NCBI RefSeq assembly: GCF_005250615.1
Contig: NZ_SULM01000004.1
Span: forward strand, 62,001 to 126,000
Direction of reading: 5' to 3'
DNA length: 64,000 nt
Source of the DNA: Pseudomonas rhizoryzae
Lineage (GTDB): Bacteria; Pseudomonadota; Gammaproteobacteria; Pseudomonadales; Pseudomonadaceae
Shown here piece after piece: positions 53,369 through 63,380 of this stretch; the stretch's first letter is position 1; every line of letters starts with the position of its first letter. A program made the position numbers and the translations under genes. Under the pieces are notes generated by a model, which ran no database searches, had not been told where the DNA came from, and worked only from the letters and a program-made list of their open reading frames with translations.

Positions 53369-53399
53369 CAAGACCGGCGTCGGGGAGACGCCGGTCTTG
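53369..53399 (-). terminator. glpK hairpin
   Basis: A 13-bp stem CAAGACCGGCGTC / GACGCCGGTCTTG with a 5-base loop, 60 bp past the glpK stop on the minus strand. There is no T run, so it may also act as a partial terminator or stabiliser before glpR. Confidence 0.7.
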
Positions 53400-53459
53400 G
53401 CTAGGGCTTGGCTGAGCAACCACCCAGCCAGAGCGGGGGCGTTTCAGGCCGGGCCTGGG

Positions 53460-54998
<1,539 letters not shown>

Positions 54999-55871
54999 TC
55001 AGGACGCTTTGGAAACGGGAGTCACTTCGCTACGGGCGCTTTCCTCGGTTTTGGCCGGCACGTCGCAGGCCCCCGAACCCAGGCCGGGCAGGTGGCGGCA
55101 GATCAATGCTTTATAACCGGCGGCGCCCAGGCAGGCCCCGACGATGGGTGCGAAGATCGGTACCAGGAAGTAGGGGATCTCCCGACCGCCGGTGAAGGCG
55201 ATCTGGCCCCAGCCGGCGAAGAAGGTCATCAGCTTTGGCCCGAAATCCCGGGCAGGGTTCATGGCGAAGCCGGTCAGCGGGCCCATGGAGCCGCCGATCA
55301 CGGCGATCAGCAGGCCGATCAGCAGGGGAGCCAAGGGGCCACGGGGCAGGCCGTTGCCGTCGTCGGTGAGCGCCATGATCATGGCTAGCAGGATGGCGGT
55401 GATGACGGCTTCGACCAGGAAGGCCTGACCGATGGACAGTGCGGGATTGGCGTAGGTGGAGAAGACGCCGGCCAGCTCCAGGCTCGCCTGACTGCCGCGG
55501 ACGATATGGTGAGTCTGTTCGTAATCGAAAAAGAGACTGCTGTAGAGGCCGTAGACCAGTGCTGCGCCGCAGAAGGCGCCAGCCACCTGGGCCAGGATGT
55601 AGGCGGGTACCTTGCGTCTTTCGAAGCCGCCGAACAGCCAGAGGGCGATGGTAACGGCCGGGCTCAGATGGGCGCCCGAGACCCCGGCCGACAGGTACAC
55701 GGCCATGCTCACACCGACGCCCCAGATGATGCTGATTTCCCACAAGCCAAGCGTGGCGCCGCCGACCTTCGCCGCCGCGACGCAACCGGTACCGAAGAAG
55801 ATGAGCAGGGCGGTGCCGAGGAACTCGGCGATACATTGACCGCGTAACGTTGGAGCGAGAGGAGTACTCAT
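54999..55871 (-). CDS. glpF: Glycerol facilitator (aquaglyceroporin) with altered first NPA
   Basis: A 290-residue aquaporin-family channel with six membrane segments. The second pore motif is normal (GFAMNPARDFGP). The first reads SGAHLSPAVTIALW, with Ser (codon AGC) where the family has Asn in NPA. The C-terminal tail (about 265-290) is soluble. ATG at 55871 follows GAGG. It is the first gene of the glp locus. SPA in loop B is rare but is reported in some family members, so the channel may still work. Confidence 0.93.
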   Translation of the reverse strand: MSTPLAPTLRGQCIAEFLGTALLIFFGTGCVAAAKVGGATLGLWEISIIWGVGVSMAVYLSAGVSGAHLSPAVTIALWLFGGFERRKVPAYILAQVAGAFCGAALVYGLYSSLFFDYEQTHHIVRGSQASLELAGVFSTYANPALSIGQAFLVEAVITAILLAMIMALTDDGNGLPRGPLAPLLIGLLIAVIGGSMGPLTGFAMNPARDFGPKLMTFFAGWGQIAFTGGREIPYFLVPIFAPIVGACLGAAGYKALICRHLPGLGSGACDVPAKTEESARSEVTPVSKAS

Positions 55872-56139
55872 GGGGAGCCTCGAGGTTGTTGTATTTATAG
55901 GTGGCCGTTGAGCCATTTGTTCGCAACCGAAAATCTAATTTCAAATATGAAAACTGTCAAAGGCTCTGAGCGCAAAAACAGTGATGACGTTCGACGATTC
56001 ATTGCCAAGGCGACACTGCCTGCTACCTTGGTCAGGAAGATCCGCGAGACGATGCATACGTTGCCCGGTCTGATGTTGGACACGGCGTTGCCAAGGCGGT
56101 CGACGTTCGTTGGTTTCTCTCCCAGCTCAGGTAGCGCGC

Positions 56140-56922
56140 ATGCCCTTTGAATTCCACCAGGTCGACTCCTTCACCGATCAACCTTTCCGCGGTAACCCAG
56201 CGGCTGTCTATTGCCTGGAAAGCTGGCCTGCCGACGAGCTGCTGCAGCGCATCGCCACCGAACACAATCTCTCGGAAACCGCCTTCGTGGTACGCGAGGC
56301 CGATACTTGGCGCATTCGCTGGTTCACACCTCGGGTGGAGGTCCCCCTCTGCGGTCATGCGACCCTGGCGGCGGCCCATGTGCTGTTCGAGATCCAAGGT
56401 GAACCCGGTGATCGCCTGGAATTCATCAGTCAGGCGGGCAGCTTGCGGGTGTTTCGCGAGCCGGAAGGGCTGCTGGCGCTGGATTTCCCGGCGCTGGTGC
56501 CGACGGAGCTGGGGGTGACGCCGGAACTGGAACGGGCGCTGCGGCTGTCGCCAGTGGACGCCCTGGCGGCGGACAAGCTGCTGGTGCTGCTGGAGTCGGA
56601 GCAGGCAGTGCGCGACTGCAAGCCGGACCTGGCCGCCATTGCGCGTTTGCCCTGGCAAGGCGTCATCGTGACCGCACGGGGCCGGGAGGTCGATTTCGTC
56701 TCACGCTTCTTCGCGCCCGGCGTAGGCATCGATGAAGACCCCGTCACTGGCTCGGCGCACTGCAGCCTGATTCCCTACTGGTCGCGCCGCCTGGCCAAGC
56801 GGATGCTCACCGCCCAGCAGCTGTCCGCCCGTGGTGGCCAGCTCTGGTGTCGTCTGGACGGGGATCGCGTGAGTATCGCGGGGAGGGCGGTGACGGTCTT
56901 CAGCGGACGTCTGCTGCTTTGA
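56140..56922 (+). CDS. PhzF family isomerase / epimerase-like protein
   Basis: A 260-residue PhzF-fold enzyme. The catalytic Glu lies in HNLSETAFV near 45, with QPFRGNPAAVY and the C-terminal DEDPVTGSAHCSLIPYW typical of the family. These proteins act on small molecules, and the substrate is unknown without phenazine genes nearby. ATG at 56140 is preferred over a longer frame. It converges with argF. Confidence 0.88.
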   Translation: MPFEFHQVDSFTDQPFRGNPAAVYCLESWPADELLQRIATEHNLSETAFVVREADTWRIRWFTPRVEVPLCGHATLAAAHVLFEIQGEPGDRLEFISQAGSLRVFREPEGLLALDFPALVPTELGVTPELERALRLSPVDALAADKLLVLLESEQAVRDCKPDLAAIARLPWQGVIVTARGREVDFVSRFFAPGVGIDEDPVTGSAHCSLIPYWSRRLAKRMLTAQQLSARGGQLWCRLDGDRVSIAGRAVTVFSGRLLL

Positions 56923-56964
56923 CCGCTTGGCCGGGCGTCTTGAGCGCCCGGCCAGGGCCGCTCA

Positions 56965-57882
56965 TCAGGCGTGTAGCGGTGGCTTGATGAGGAATTCGAG
57001 CAGTGCCTTCTGCGCGTGCAGCCGGTTCTCGGCTTCGTCCCAGACCACGGCGCGGGGATCGTCCAGCAGCGTGTGGCTGATCTCCTCGCCGCGATGGGCC
57101 GGCAGGCAGTGCATGAACAGGACGTCCGGAGCTGCGCCGTCGAGCAATTCGGCAGTGACCTGATAGGGCTTGAAGGCCGCCAGGCGCAGGCGGGTTTCCT
57201 CTTCCTGGCCCATGGAGGTCCAGACGTCGGTACTGACCAGGTGCGCCTGGGCCACCGCCTCGCGCGGATCCCTAACCAACTGAACGCGATCACCCGCCCG
57301 CTCCAGGAAGCGCTGATTGGGCTCGTAGCCTTCGGGGCAGGCGATGCGCAGGTTGAAGTCCAGCTGTTCGGCCGCTTCGATATAGCTGTTGCACATGTTG
57401 TTGCCATCGCCGATCCAGGCCACGGTCTTGCCCTGGATGTCGCCGCGATGCTCGAAGAAGGTCTGCATGTCAGCCAGCAGCTGGCAGGGATGCAGATCGT
57501 CGGACAACCCATTGATCACCGGCACCTTGGAGTTGGCGGCGAAGGTGGTGAGCATTTCGTGGGCGAAGGTGCGGATCATCACCCCGTCCAGCATGCTCGC
57601 CATGACCCGGGCGCTGTCCGGCACCGGCTCACCACGGCCCAACTGGGTATCGCGGGACGAGAGAAAGATGGCCTGGCCGCCGAGTTGGATCATGCCGGCC
57701 TCGAAAGAGAGGCGGGTGCGGGTGGAGGCTTTTTCGAAGATCATCCCCAGCACGCGATTGCGCAGGGGTTCGTGCAGCAGGCCCTGATTACGCAAGGCCT
57801 TGAGTTCGATGCCGCGTTTGATGAGTTGCCGAAGTTCCGCAGGGGAACAATCCATGAAAGAAAGAAAGTGCCGAGCCGTCAT
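56965..57882 (-). CDS. argF: Ornithine carbamoyltransferase
   Basis: A 305-residue anabolic enzyme of arginine synthesis that makes citrulline from ornithine and carbamoyl phosphate. The carbamoyl-phosphate motif STRTR is at 53-57, with [11 protein letters not shown] and the ornithine-site [10 protein letters not shown]. The gene order with argG downstream matches other pseudomonads. Regulation by an arginine repressor is expected but I see no clear ARG box. Confidence 0.96.
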   Translation of the reverse strand: MTARHFLSFMDCSPAELRQLIKRGIELKALRNQGLLHEPLRNRVLGMIFEKASTRTRLSFEAGMIQLGGQAIFLSSRDTQLGRGEPVPDSARVMASMLDGVMIRTFAHEMLTTFAANSKVPVINGLSDDLHPCQLLADMQTFFEHRGDIQGKTVAWIGDGNNMCNSYIEAAEQLDFNLRIACPEGYEPNQRFLERAGDRVQLVRDPREAVAQAHLVSTDVWTSMGQEEETRLRLAAFKPYQVTAELLDGAAPDVLFMHCLPAHRGEEISHTLLDDPRAVVWDEAENRLHAQKALLEFLIKPPLHA

Positions 57883-58095
57883 TTCGCTACCCTAGCGTCC
57901 CATCCCGGTAACGGCCGCCCATCAGGGGCGCGGCGAACCTGAGACCATGCCGTTTCGAACGGCGGAAAGACCAAAGGCGAAATGGTATAAGTTCATGTCG
58001 CATTTTACCACCATCGCAGGCGTGGCCTTTACCGCGAGGCCTCACCTGCGATGAGCGTACGGTGCTCTAGCACCCCAGCGGGCGCTAAATGGAGA

Positions 58096-58500
58096 TCACA
58101 GCAGTTCGGCCGGTACATTGCCGCCATTGTCGGCAAGCTTTTGCAGGACGGCCTTGTGCAGCCACATGTTCATCTGGGCGGAGTCGTTCAGCTTGTCCTC
58201 GGGGCAGTGCAGCTCCTTGGCCAGTTCCTGGCGAGCGGCCAGGCTGCTGTCCAGGTCGAGCAACTTGAGCAAGTCGACGATGGAGGTCTTCCAATTGAGC
58301 TGTTCACCCTTCTGGGCGGCTAGGGCATCCAGTTTGGCGGTAACGTCCACTTGGCTAATGGGCGCCACGCCGGCGGCCGGAGCGCTACTGCCAGCCGGTG
58401 CGGTGTTATCGGTAGCGCTGGTGCTAGGCGCGGCGGCGGTATTGTCCGCCTGGGCCTCACCGATGCCGAGCTTGGATAGAATCTTGCTGAACAGGCTCAT
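58096..58500 (-). CDS. DUF3597 family protein
   Basis: A 134-residue protein. The N-terminal part (1-50) is a low-complexity Ala/Ser/Thr/Pro linker. The C-terminal domain (about 50-134) reads VDVTAKLDALAAQKGEQLNWKTSIVDLLKLLDLDSSLAARQELAKEL, the DUF3597 pattern, resembling a LysM-peptidoglycan associated fold (BON-like). The function is unknown. It converges with nothing nearby and stands alone, 213 bp from argF. Confidence 0.85.
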   Translation of the reverse strand: MSLFSKILSKLGIGEAQADNTAAAPSTSATDNTAPAGSSAPAAGVAPISQVDVTAKLDALAAQKGEQLNWKTSIVDLLKLLDLDSSLAARQELAKELHCPEDKLNDSAQMNMWLHKAVLQKLADNGGNVPAELL

Positions 58501-58737
58501 GGAGTTCTCCTGGGTCTGGGGAAAAGAGGCACCAAGCGGCGCCTGCCCTTAACCTGACCACAGGTATGACGCCAAAGTTTGCTGATCGATGATCACTCCC
58601 TTGCCGCGAACGGCCTGACGGGCGTGTGGTCGATTGGCAGACTCATGGCGCGTCGGCTCTGGCCCGCCAGCATGGAAATTCCGGCGTGTGACTGGCCTTT
58701 CCGTTACAATCGTCCCACCGTATTAGCGAGGTGCATC

Positions 58738-59064
58738 GTGGACATCATCGATACCATCAAAGACCAGATTGCCAACAATCCCGTGCTGCTCTACATGAAG
58801 GGCTCGCCGAACGCACCCCAGTGCGGTTTTTCGTCCCGTGCCGCTCAGGTGCTGATGGCCTGTGGCGAGAAATTCGCCTACGTCGATATCCTGCAGAATC
58901 CGGAAATCCGCGCCAATCTGCCCAAGTACGCCAACTGGCCGACCTTCCCCCAGCTGTGGGTCGGTGGCGAACTGGTTGGCGGCAGCGACATCCTGGCCGA
59001 GCTGTACGAGAAGGGCGAGCTGCAGACCCTGATCAAGCAAGCCGTGGAAACCAAGGACGCCTGA
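58738..59064 (+). CDS. grxD: Monothiol glutaredoxin Grx4-type
   Basis: A 108-residue CGFS glutaredoxin (Cys29 in PQCGFS) with the glutathione-site WPTFPQLWV and GGSDILAELYE. It delivers Fe-S clusters and interacts with BolA-type proteins. GTG at 58738 follows GAGGTG at suitable spacing. It lies opposite bfr across a shared terminator, a common iron-related neighbourhood. Confidence 0.95.
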   Translation: MDIIDTIKDQIANNPVLLYMKGSPNAPQCGFSSRAAQVLMACGEKFAYVDILQNPEIRANLPKYANWPTFPQLWVGGELVGGSDILAELYEKGELQTLIKQAVETKDA

Positions 59065-59071
59065 GTCCTTG

Positions 59072-59112
59072 GCCCATGAAAAAGCCCGCACTAGGCGGGC
59101 TTTTTCATGGGC
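59072..59112. terminator. Bidirectional terminator grxD / bfr
   Basis: A perfect 18-bp inverted repeat (59072-59089 and 59095-59112) with the loop ACTAG. It has T5 after the core stem on both strands, so it serves both convergent genes. Confidence 0.92.
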
Positions 59113-59121
59113 GCGATTCGA

Positions 59122-59601
59122 TCAATCGTCGTCGTCGTGCATCTGCGACTGAATGTAGTTCTCGATGCCGACGCTGGCGATCAGGGTCAGCTGAGTTTCC
59201 AGCCAGTCGATGTGCTCTTCTTCGGACTCGAGAATGTCCTTGAGCATATCGCGGCTGACGTAGTCGCGGACCGTCTCGCAGTAGGTGATGGCTTCGCGCA
59301 GGTCGGCCACGGCGCTGATCTCCAGGCGCAGGTCGCACTGGATCATTTCCTGGGTGTTCTCACCAATCATCAGCTTGCCCAGATCCTGCAGGTTGGGCAG
59401 ACCTTCCAGGAACAGGATGCGCTCGATCAGGCGATCGGCGTGCTTCATCTCGTCGATGGATTCCTTGTACTCGTGGTGGCCCAGCTTGCGGATGCCCCAG
59501 TCGTTGTACATGCGCGAGTGCAGGAAGTACTGGTTGATGGCCACCAGTTCGTTGCCGAGGATCTTGTTCAAATGCTGGATGACGGTGATATCGCCTTTCA
59601 T
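59122..59601 (-). CDS. bfr: Bacterioferritin (heme-binding)
   Basis: A 159-residue iron-storage subunit. Met52 is the heme ligand ([11 protein letters not shown]) and ferroxidase ligands include Glu18, Glu51, His54 and, later, [10 protein letters not shown]. It matches the P. aeruginosa BfrB pattern closely. Iron is released by the Bfd protein encoded just upstream. It is the downstream member of a divided bfd-bfr pair with 191 bp between and phased repeats in that gap. Confidence 0.95.
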   Translation of the reverse strand: MKGDITVIQHLNKILGNELVAINQYFLHSRMYNDWGIRKLGHHEYKESIDEMKHADRLIERILFLEGLPNLQDLGKLMIGENTQEMIQCDLRLEISAVADLREAITYCETVRDYVSRDMLKDILESEEEHIDWLETQLTLIASVGIENYIQSQMHDDDD

Positions 59602-59681
59602 GGCCTGACCTGCGAATGGGGTGGGATTGCCGGCAGTCTGAGCGCCGAAAAGCCCTTTGTCAAAAGCTTAAGTCGTTGAAA

Positions 59682-59735
59682 AATCGACGAAAATCGAACG
59701 GTAATCGAAAGCTTTTCCATCCTTCGCGTAAGCTT
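59682..59735 (-). repeat. Phased AATCGA repeats and AAGCTT repeats upstream of bfr
   Basis: AATCGA occurs at 59682, 59692 and 59703, about one DNA turn apart. AAGCTT occurs at 59664, 59709 and 59730. They lie 60-130 bp upstream of the bfr start and could be regulator sites. A curvature effect is also possible. Confidence 0.4.
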
Positions 59736-59748
59736 TTGATTAGCCAAT

Positions 59749-59774
59749 AAAAAAGCCGGACCCAGGGTCCGGCT
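59749..59774 (-). terminator. bfd terminator
   Basis: On the minus strand, AGCCGGACCC, one base, GGGTCCGGCT, then T6. A strong Rho-independent terminator just after the bfd stop, so bfd and bfr are separately transcribed. Confidence 0.9.
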
Positions 59775-59792
59775 CTTCGAAAAAGATTTTGC

Positions 59793-60008
59793 TTAGACGC
59801 GCGGTACGTCCAGGGCATAGGCGAGTTGCTGGGCACCGTGCAATTCACCAAGCGTCTCCTTGACCACCTGCTTGGCGAGGCAGGCACACTTGCCGCACTG
59901 GGTGGCGCAACCGGTGCTTTCCCGAACTTCCCGATAACTGCAGCAGCCGTCATAGATTGCTTCGCGGATCTGCTTGTCGGTCACGCCACGGCAAAGACAC
60001 ACGTACAT
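59793..60008 (-). CDS. bfd: Bacterioferritin-associated ferredoxin
   Basis: A 71-residue [2Fe-2S] protein with ligands Cys4, Cys6, Cys38 and Cys41 (CLC and QCGKC). It reduces heme in bacterioferritin to mobilise stored iron when iron is scarce. A Fur box lies 42 bp upstream. Confidence 0.95.
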   Translation of the reverse strand: MYVCLCRGVTDKQIREAIYDGCCSYREVRESTGCATQCGKCACLAKQVVKETLGELHGAQQLAYALDVPRV

Positions 60009-60049
60009 GGATCGCCTGCTGTATGAGTGGAGGTGCCGCCAAAGCTAAT

Positions 60050-60068
60050 GACAATGAGAATGATTGTC
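60050..60068 (-). promoter_or_regulatory. Fur box of bfd
   Basis: GACAATGAGAATGATTGTC is a 19-bp near-palindrome matching the Fur consensus GATAATGATAATCATTATC in most positions. It sits 42 bp upstream of the bfd ATG and predicts iron-repressed expression. Confidence 0.85.
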
Positions 60069-60271
60069 AAAGTTGTAGGCGGCAAAATCTCATTAAAGGT
60101 GACCTGGGCGACGAACGGTCGATCAGCTGGAGCGGCTAACAACGGGTAGCGAGAGGCGCCAGGTGACTCACTCACCACGCTGGAAGCGAGCCAGGCGCAT
60201 GCGGGCATAGGAAGCGTCCGAGCACTGCACGTCCTCACCTGGTGGACGCGCAGCGGTCTTGTCGATCACTC

Positions 60272-60949
60272 TCAGTCGAGATCGACCCAGCCACCCATTT
60301 CCCGCCAGCGATTGACGATGCCGCAGAACAGCTCGGCGGTCTTCTCGGTGTCGTAGCGGGCCGAGTGGGCTTCACGATTGTCGAACTCGATCCCGGCGGC
60401 CTGACAGGCCTTGGCCAGTACCGTCTGGCCATAGGCCAGGCCGGCGAGGGTGGCGGTATCGAAGCTGGAGAAGGGGTGGAAGGGATTGCGCTTCAGGCCA
60501 CAGCGCAGCACCGCGGCATTGAGGAAGCCCAGGTCGAAGCTGCTGTTATGGCCGACCAGGATGGCTCTCTTGCAGCCGCTGGATTTGAGCGACTTGCGCA
60601 CGCCCTTGAAGATCTCGCTGAGGGCGTGTTCTTCGCTGACCGCCATGCGCAACGGATGGTCGAGCTTGATGCCGGTGAATTCCAGGGCCGCCGGCTCGAT
60701 GTTGGCTCCGGCAAAGGGCTCGACGCGGAAGAAGTAGGTGTGATCCGGGTAGAGCACCCCTTCATCGTCCATGGCCACGGTGGTGGCGGCGATTTCCAGC
60801 AGGGCGTCGGTGGCGGCGTTGAAGCCACCGGTCTCCACGTCCACCACCACCGGTAGGTAGCCACGAAAACGTCGCGCCATGGGGATGCGCGAGTCGGACA
60901 TCGGCTGGCTGGCGTCCAGCTCGTCGCTGAAGGTCTCGTCCATGCTCAT
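60272..60949 (-). CDS. rnt: Ribonuclease T
   Basis: A 225-residue DEDD 3'-5' exoribonuclease that trims tRNA and other stable RNA 3' ends. Exo motifs are [22 protein letters not shown] and [14 protein letters not shown]. The start overlaps the pyrC stop (ATGA). A shorter start at internal ATGs is possible, because the first 20 residues are not conserved-looking. Confidence 0.95.
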   Translation of the reverse strand: MSMDETFSDELDASQPMSDSRIPMARRFRGYLPVVVDVETGGFNAATDALLEIAATTVAMDDEGVLYPDHTYFFRVEPFAGANIEPAALEFTGIKLDHPLRMAVSEEHALSEIFKGVRKSLKSSGCKRAILVGHNSSFDLGFLNAAVLRCGLKRNPFHPFSSFDTATLAGLAYGQTVLAKACQAAGIEFDNREAHSARYDTEKTAELFCGIVNRWREMGGWVDLD

Positions 60950-61989
60950 GCGCCTACCTCCAGGCGCCAGCGCAGGGTTTCGCCAGCGCGCAGCGGCACT
61001 ACGTCATGGTCGCCGAAGGGCAGGGAGGCAGGCGCCTGCCAGTCTTCGCGTACCAGGGTGACGGTCTCGGTGTTGCGCGGTAGGCCGTAGAAATCCGGAC
61101 CGAAGTGGCTGGCGAAGCCTTCCAGGCGATCCAGGGCGTTGCGGCTCTCGAAGGCCTCGGCGTAGAGCTCCAGCGCGCCGTAGGCGGTGTAGCAGCCGGC
61201 GCAGCCGCAGGCCGCTTCCTTGGCGTGGCGGGCGTGGGGCGCCGAGTCGGTACCGAGGAAGAACTTGGGATTGCCACTGGTGGCGGCGTCCAGCAGAGCG
61301 CTCTGGTGGGTGTTGCGCTTGAGGATCGGCAGGCAATAGAAGTGCGGCCGGATACCGCCCACCAGCATGTGGTTGCGGTTGTAGAGCAGGTGATGGGCGG
61401 TGATGGTGGCGCCGACATTGGCCGGGGCTTCGCGGACGAATGCAGCGGCGTCACCGGTGGTGATGTGTTCGAACACCACCTTCAGCGTCGGGAAGCGCTG
61501 GACGATACGCACCAGGTGCTCGTCGATGAATTTCTTCTCGCGGTCGAAGACGTCCACCTCGGCATGGGTGACCTCGCCGTGCACCAGAAGCGGCAGGCCG
61601 ACCTCGGCCATGGCTTCGAGGGTGGGGAAGAGGTTGTCCAGCGAGGTGACGCCGGAGTCGGAGTTGGTGGTGGCGCCGGCCGGATAGAGCTTGGCGGCAT
61701 GCACGAAGCCGCTGGCCTTGGCGGTGCGAACATCTTCCGGGCTGGTACGGTCGGTGAGGTAGAGCACCATCAGGGGTTCGAAGTGGCTGCCGGCTGGACG
61801 GGCGGCAAGGATGCGCTCGCGATAGGCGGCGGCCTGCTCGGCGTTGCGCACCGGCGGCACCAGGTTGGGCATGACGATGGCGCGACCGAATTCGCGGGCG
61901 GCGTCGGCGACGGTCTGTTGCAGGGCGGCGCCGTCGCGCAGGTGAATGTGCCAGTCATCGGGACGGGCAAGGGTGATCCGGTCGGTCAT
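60946..61989 (-). CDS. pyrC: Dihydroorotase
   Basis: A 347-residue class II dihydroorotase for pyrimidine synthesis. The zinc ligands HIH are at 14-16 ([10 protein letters not shown]), with the carboxylated-Lys region [25 protein letters not shown] and FLGTDSAPH. It is translationally coupled with rnt downstream. Confidence 0.96.
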   Translation of the reverse strand: MTDRITLARPDDWHIHLRDGAALQQTVADAAREFGRAIVMPNLVPPVRNAEQAAAYRERILAARPAGSHFEPLMVLYLTDRTSPEDVRTAKASGFVHAAKLYPAGATTNSDSGVTSLDNLFPTLEAMAEVGLPLLVHGEVTHAEVDVFDREKKFIDEHLVRIVQRFPTLKVVFEHITTGDAAAFVREAPANVGATITAHHLLYNRNHMLVGGIRPHFYCLPILKRNTHQSALLDAATSGNPKFFLGTDSAPHARHAKEAACGCAGCYTAYGALELYAEAFESRNALDRLEGFASHFGPDFYGLPRNTETVTLVREDWQAPASLPFGDHDVVPLRAGETLRWRLEVGA

Positions 61990-62056
61990 ACAGGATTCCA
62001 GGCAGCGGGAAAGTGCGGAAATGCTACCGGAAAAGCCTGGTCACCGGCACCCGCGC

Positions 62057-62084
62057 TCAAGTTTTCCGCCCGGTTGACCGATAG
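62057..62084 (+). promoter_or_regulatory. Candidate FliA promoter of motY
   Basis: TCAA, 16 bases, then ACCGATAG resembles the sigma-28 consensus (TAAA-N15-GCCGATAA) with a spacer one base long. It sits 33 bp before the motY start. Confidence 0.5.
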
Positions 62085-62117
62085 CTCTGGAGTCAGTCAT
62101 ATCCCTTGGAGCCCACC

Positions 62118-63068
62118 GTGCGCCCGCGTCACCTGCTGCTTTCCGTTCTGCTGCTCAATGCGCCGGTTTGGGGGATGACCTTCCAGGACCGGCTTGAGAG
62201 TGCCGAATGGAAAGTGGAGGGCGACATCTTCGCCTGTCGCCTGCTGCAGCCGGTCCCGCGTTTCGGCAGCGGTGGCTTCCTCAAGCGTGCCGGCGAGGCG
62301 ACGGTCTTCGAGCTGCGCACCACCGGTCCCTGGCTGGCCATCGGCAGCGCCAGCCTGCAAGCGGCGGCGGCGCCCTGGCGCCCTGGTCTGGGCGACGTCA
62401 ACCTCGGCACGGTGCAATTGGTCGCGGGTGACCAGCCGCTGTCCTCTTCGGCACAACAGGCCGTGCGCCTGCTCACCGGCCTGCGGGAAGGGCGGACGCC
62501 GTTGGTGACCGGGCGCGACGGTCTGGCCCAACGGGTCGAGGTGCGGCTATTACCGATGCGCTTCGACAAGGCCTACCAGGACTTCGAGGCCTGTACCCGC
62601 AAGCTGCTGGCAGTTAACTTCGACCAGATCCGCCACTCGCAGATCAACTTCCCGGATGGCGGCGATGCCCTGGATGACGTGGCCAAGGCCAAGCTCGACC
62701 TCATCGACGATTACCTCAAGGCTGATCCGCGCGTGAATCACGTGGTGGTCTCCGGCTATAGCGACAATCACGGCACCCGGCTGGACAATCGCCAGGAGTC
62801 GCGGCTGCGCGCCCTGGCGGTCATGGAATACCTCAAGGCCAAGGGCTTTCCGGCCGAGCAGATCGAGCTGCGCTTCTTCGGCGAGCAGTATCCGCTGGTT
62901 CCCAACACCAGCAAGGCCAACCGTGCGCGCAATCGTCGGGTGACCCTGGTGTTCTCCCAGGGACCGGCCACGCCGCCCCAGCCCACCACCGCGCCGACCG
63001 CCACCGCGGCCAATCCTGCCGAACCGCCCGCACCCACCCCGGCACCGCCGGCCAAGCCCAAGGGCTAG
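62118..63068 (+). CDS. motY: Flagellar stator-ring protein MotY (OmpA family)
   Basis: A 316-residue exported protein. The signal peptide (1-20) is followed by an N-terminal MotY domain (MTFQDRLESAEWKVEGDIFACRL in part), an OmpA-like peptidoglycan-binding domain (about 175-285; INFPDGGDALDD, VSGYSDNHGTRLDNR, NRARNRRVTL) and a Pro/Ala/Thr-rich tail. It anchors stators in the sodium- or proton-driven Pseudomonas motor. GTG at 62118 follows GGAG. A FliA-like promoter is upstream. Confidence 0.9.
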   Translation: MRPRHLLLSVLLLNAPVWGMTFQDRLESAEWKVEGDIFACRLLQPVPRFGSGGFLKRAGEATVFELRTTGPWLAIGSASLQAAAAPWRPGLGDVNLGTVQLVAGDQPLSSSAQQAVRLLTGLREGRTPLVTGRDGLAQRVEVRLLPMRFDKAYQDFEACTRKLLAVNFDQIRHSQINFPDGGDALDDVAKAKLDLIDDYLKADPRVNHVVVSGYSDNHGTRLDNRQESRLRALAVMEYLKAKGFPAEQIELRFFGEQYPLVPNTSKANRARNRRVTLVFSQGPATPPQPTTAPTATAANPAEPPAPTPAPPAKPKG

Positions 63069-63276
63069 TGTGGTGCTTTGGAAGTTCGCACAAGAATTAG
63101 CGAGTGATTTTTGACGGTTCGGCGCTCCGACGGTTCGGCGCCCCGAATGGGCTAGGCGCCGGGACGAGTCATAGCAGGGCTATGGCGAGGAGTGGCAACA
63201 CTGCCCAGGCGGTCCGCCGATGCGGACAAAAAGCGCCGCCAAAATTGTGCAGTCAACTTATTAAGCGCCACACTAG
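63065..63276. mobile_element. MITE-like element with CTAG target duplication
   Basis: A 212-bp stretch with CTAG at both ends. The imperfect terminal inverted repeats start TGTGGTGCTTTGGAAGTT on the left and, as reverse complement of the right end, TGTGGCGCTTAATAAGTT (14 of 18 identical). No gene fits inside. The left CTAG includes the motY stop codon. CTAG fits the YTAR target of IS5-group elements, so it may be a non-autonomous relative. Confidence 0.65.
63113..63144. repeat. Tandem 16-bp repeat inside the MITE-like element
   Basis: GACGGTTCGGCGCTCC followed directly by GACGGTTCGGCGCCCC, one mismatch apart, within the left half of the element. Confidence 0.7.
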
Positions 63277-63380
63277 GTGTCGCCTCGACATCCGGCTGCG
63301 TCGCGCCTCTATAAAACCCCCGCCGTGATCGGTAGAATCGGCGCCTTTCCGATTCAACGCGACGCACGGGAGCAAATGGC

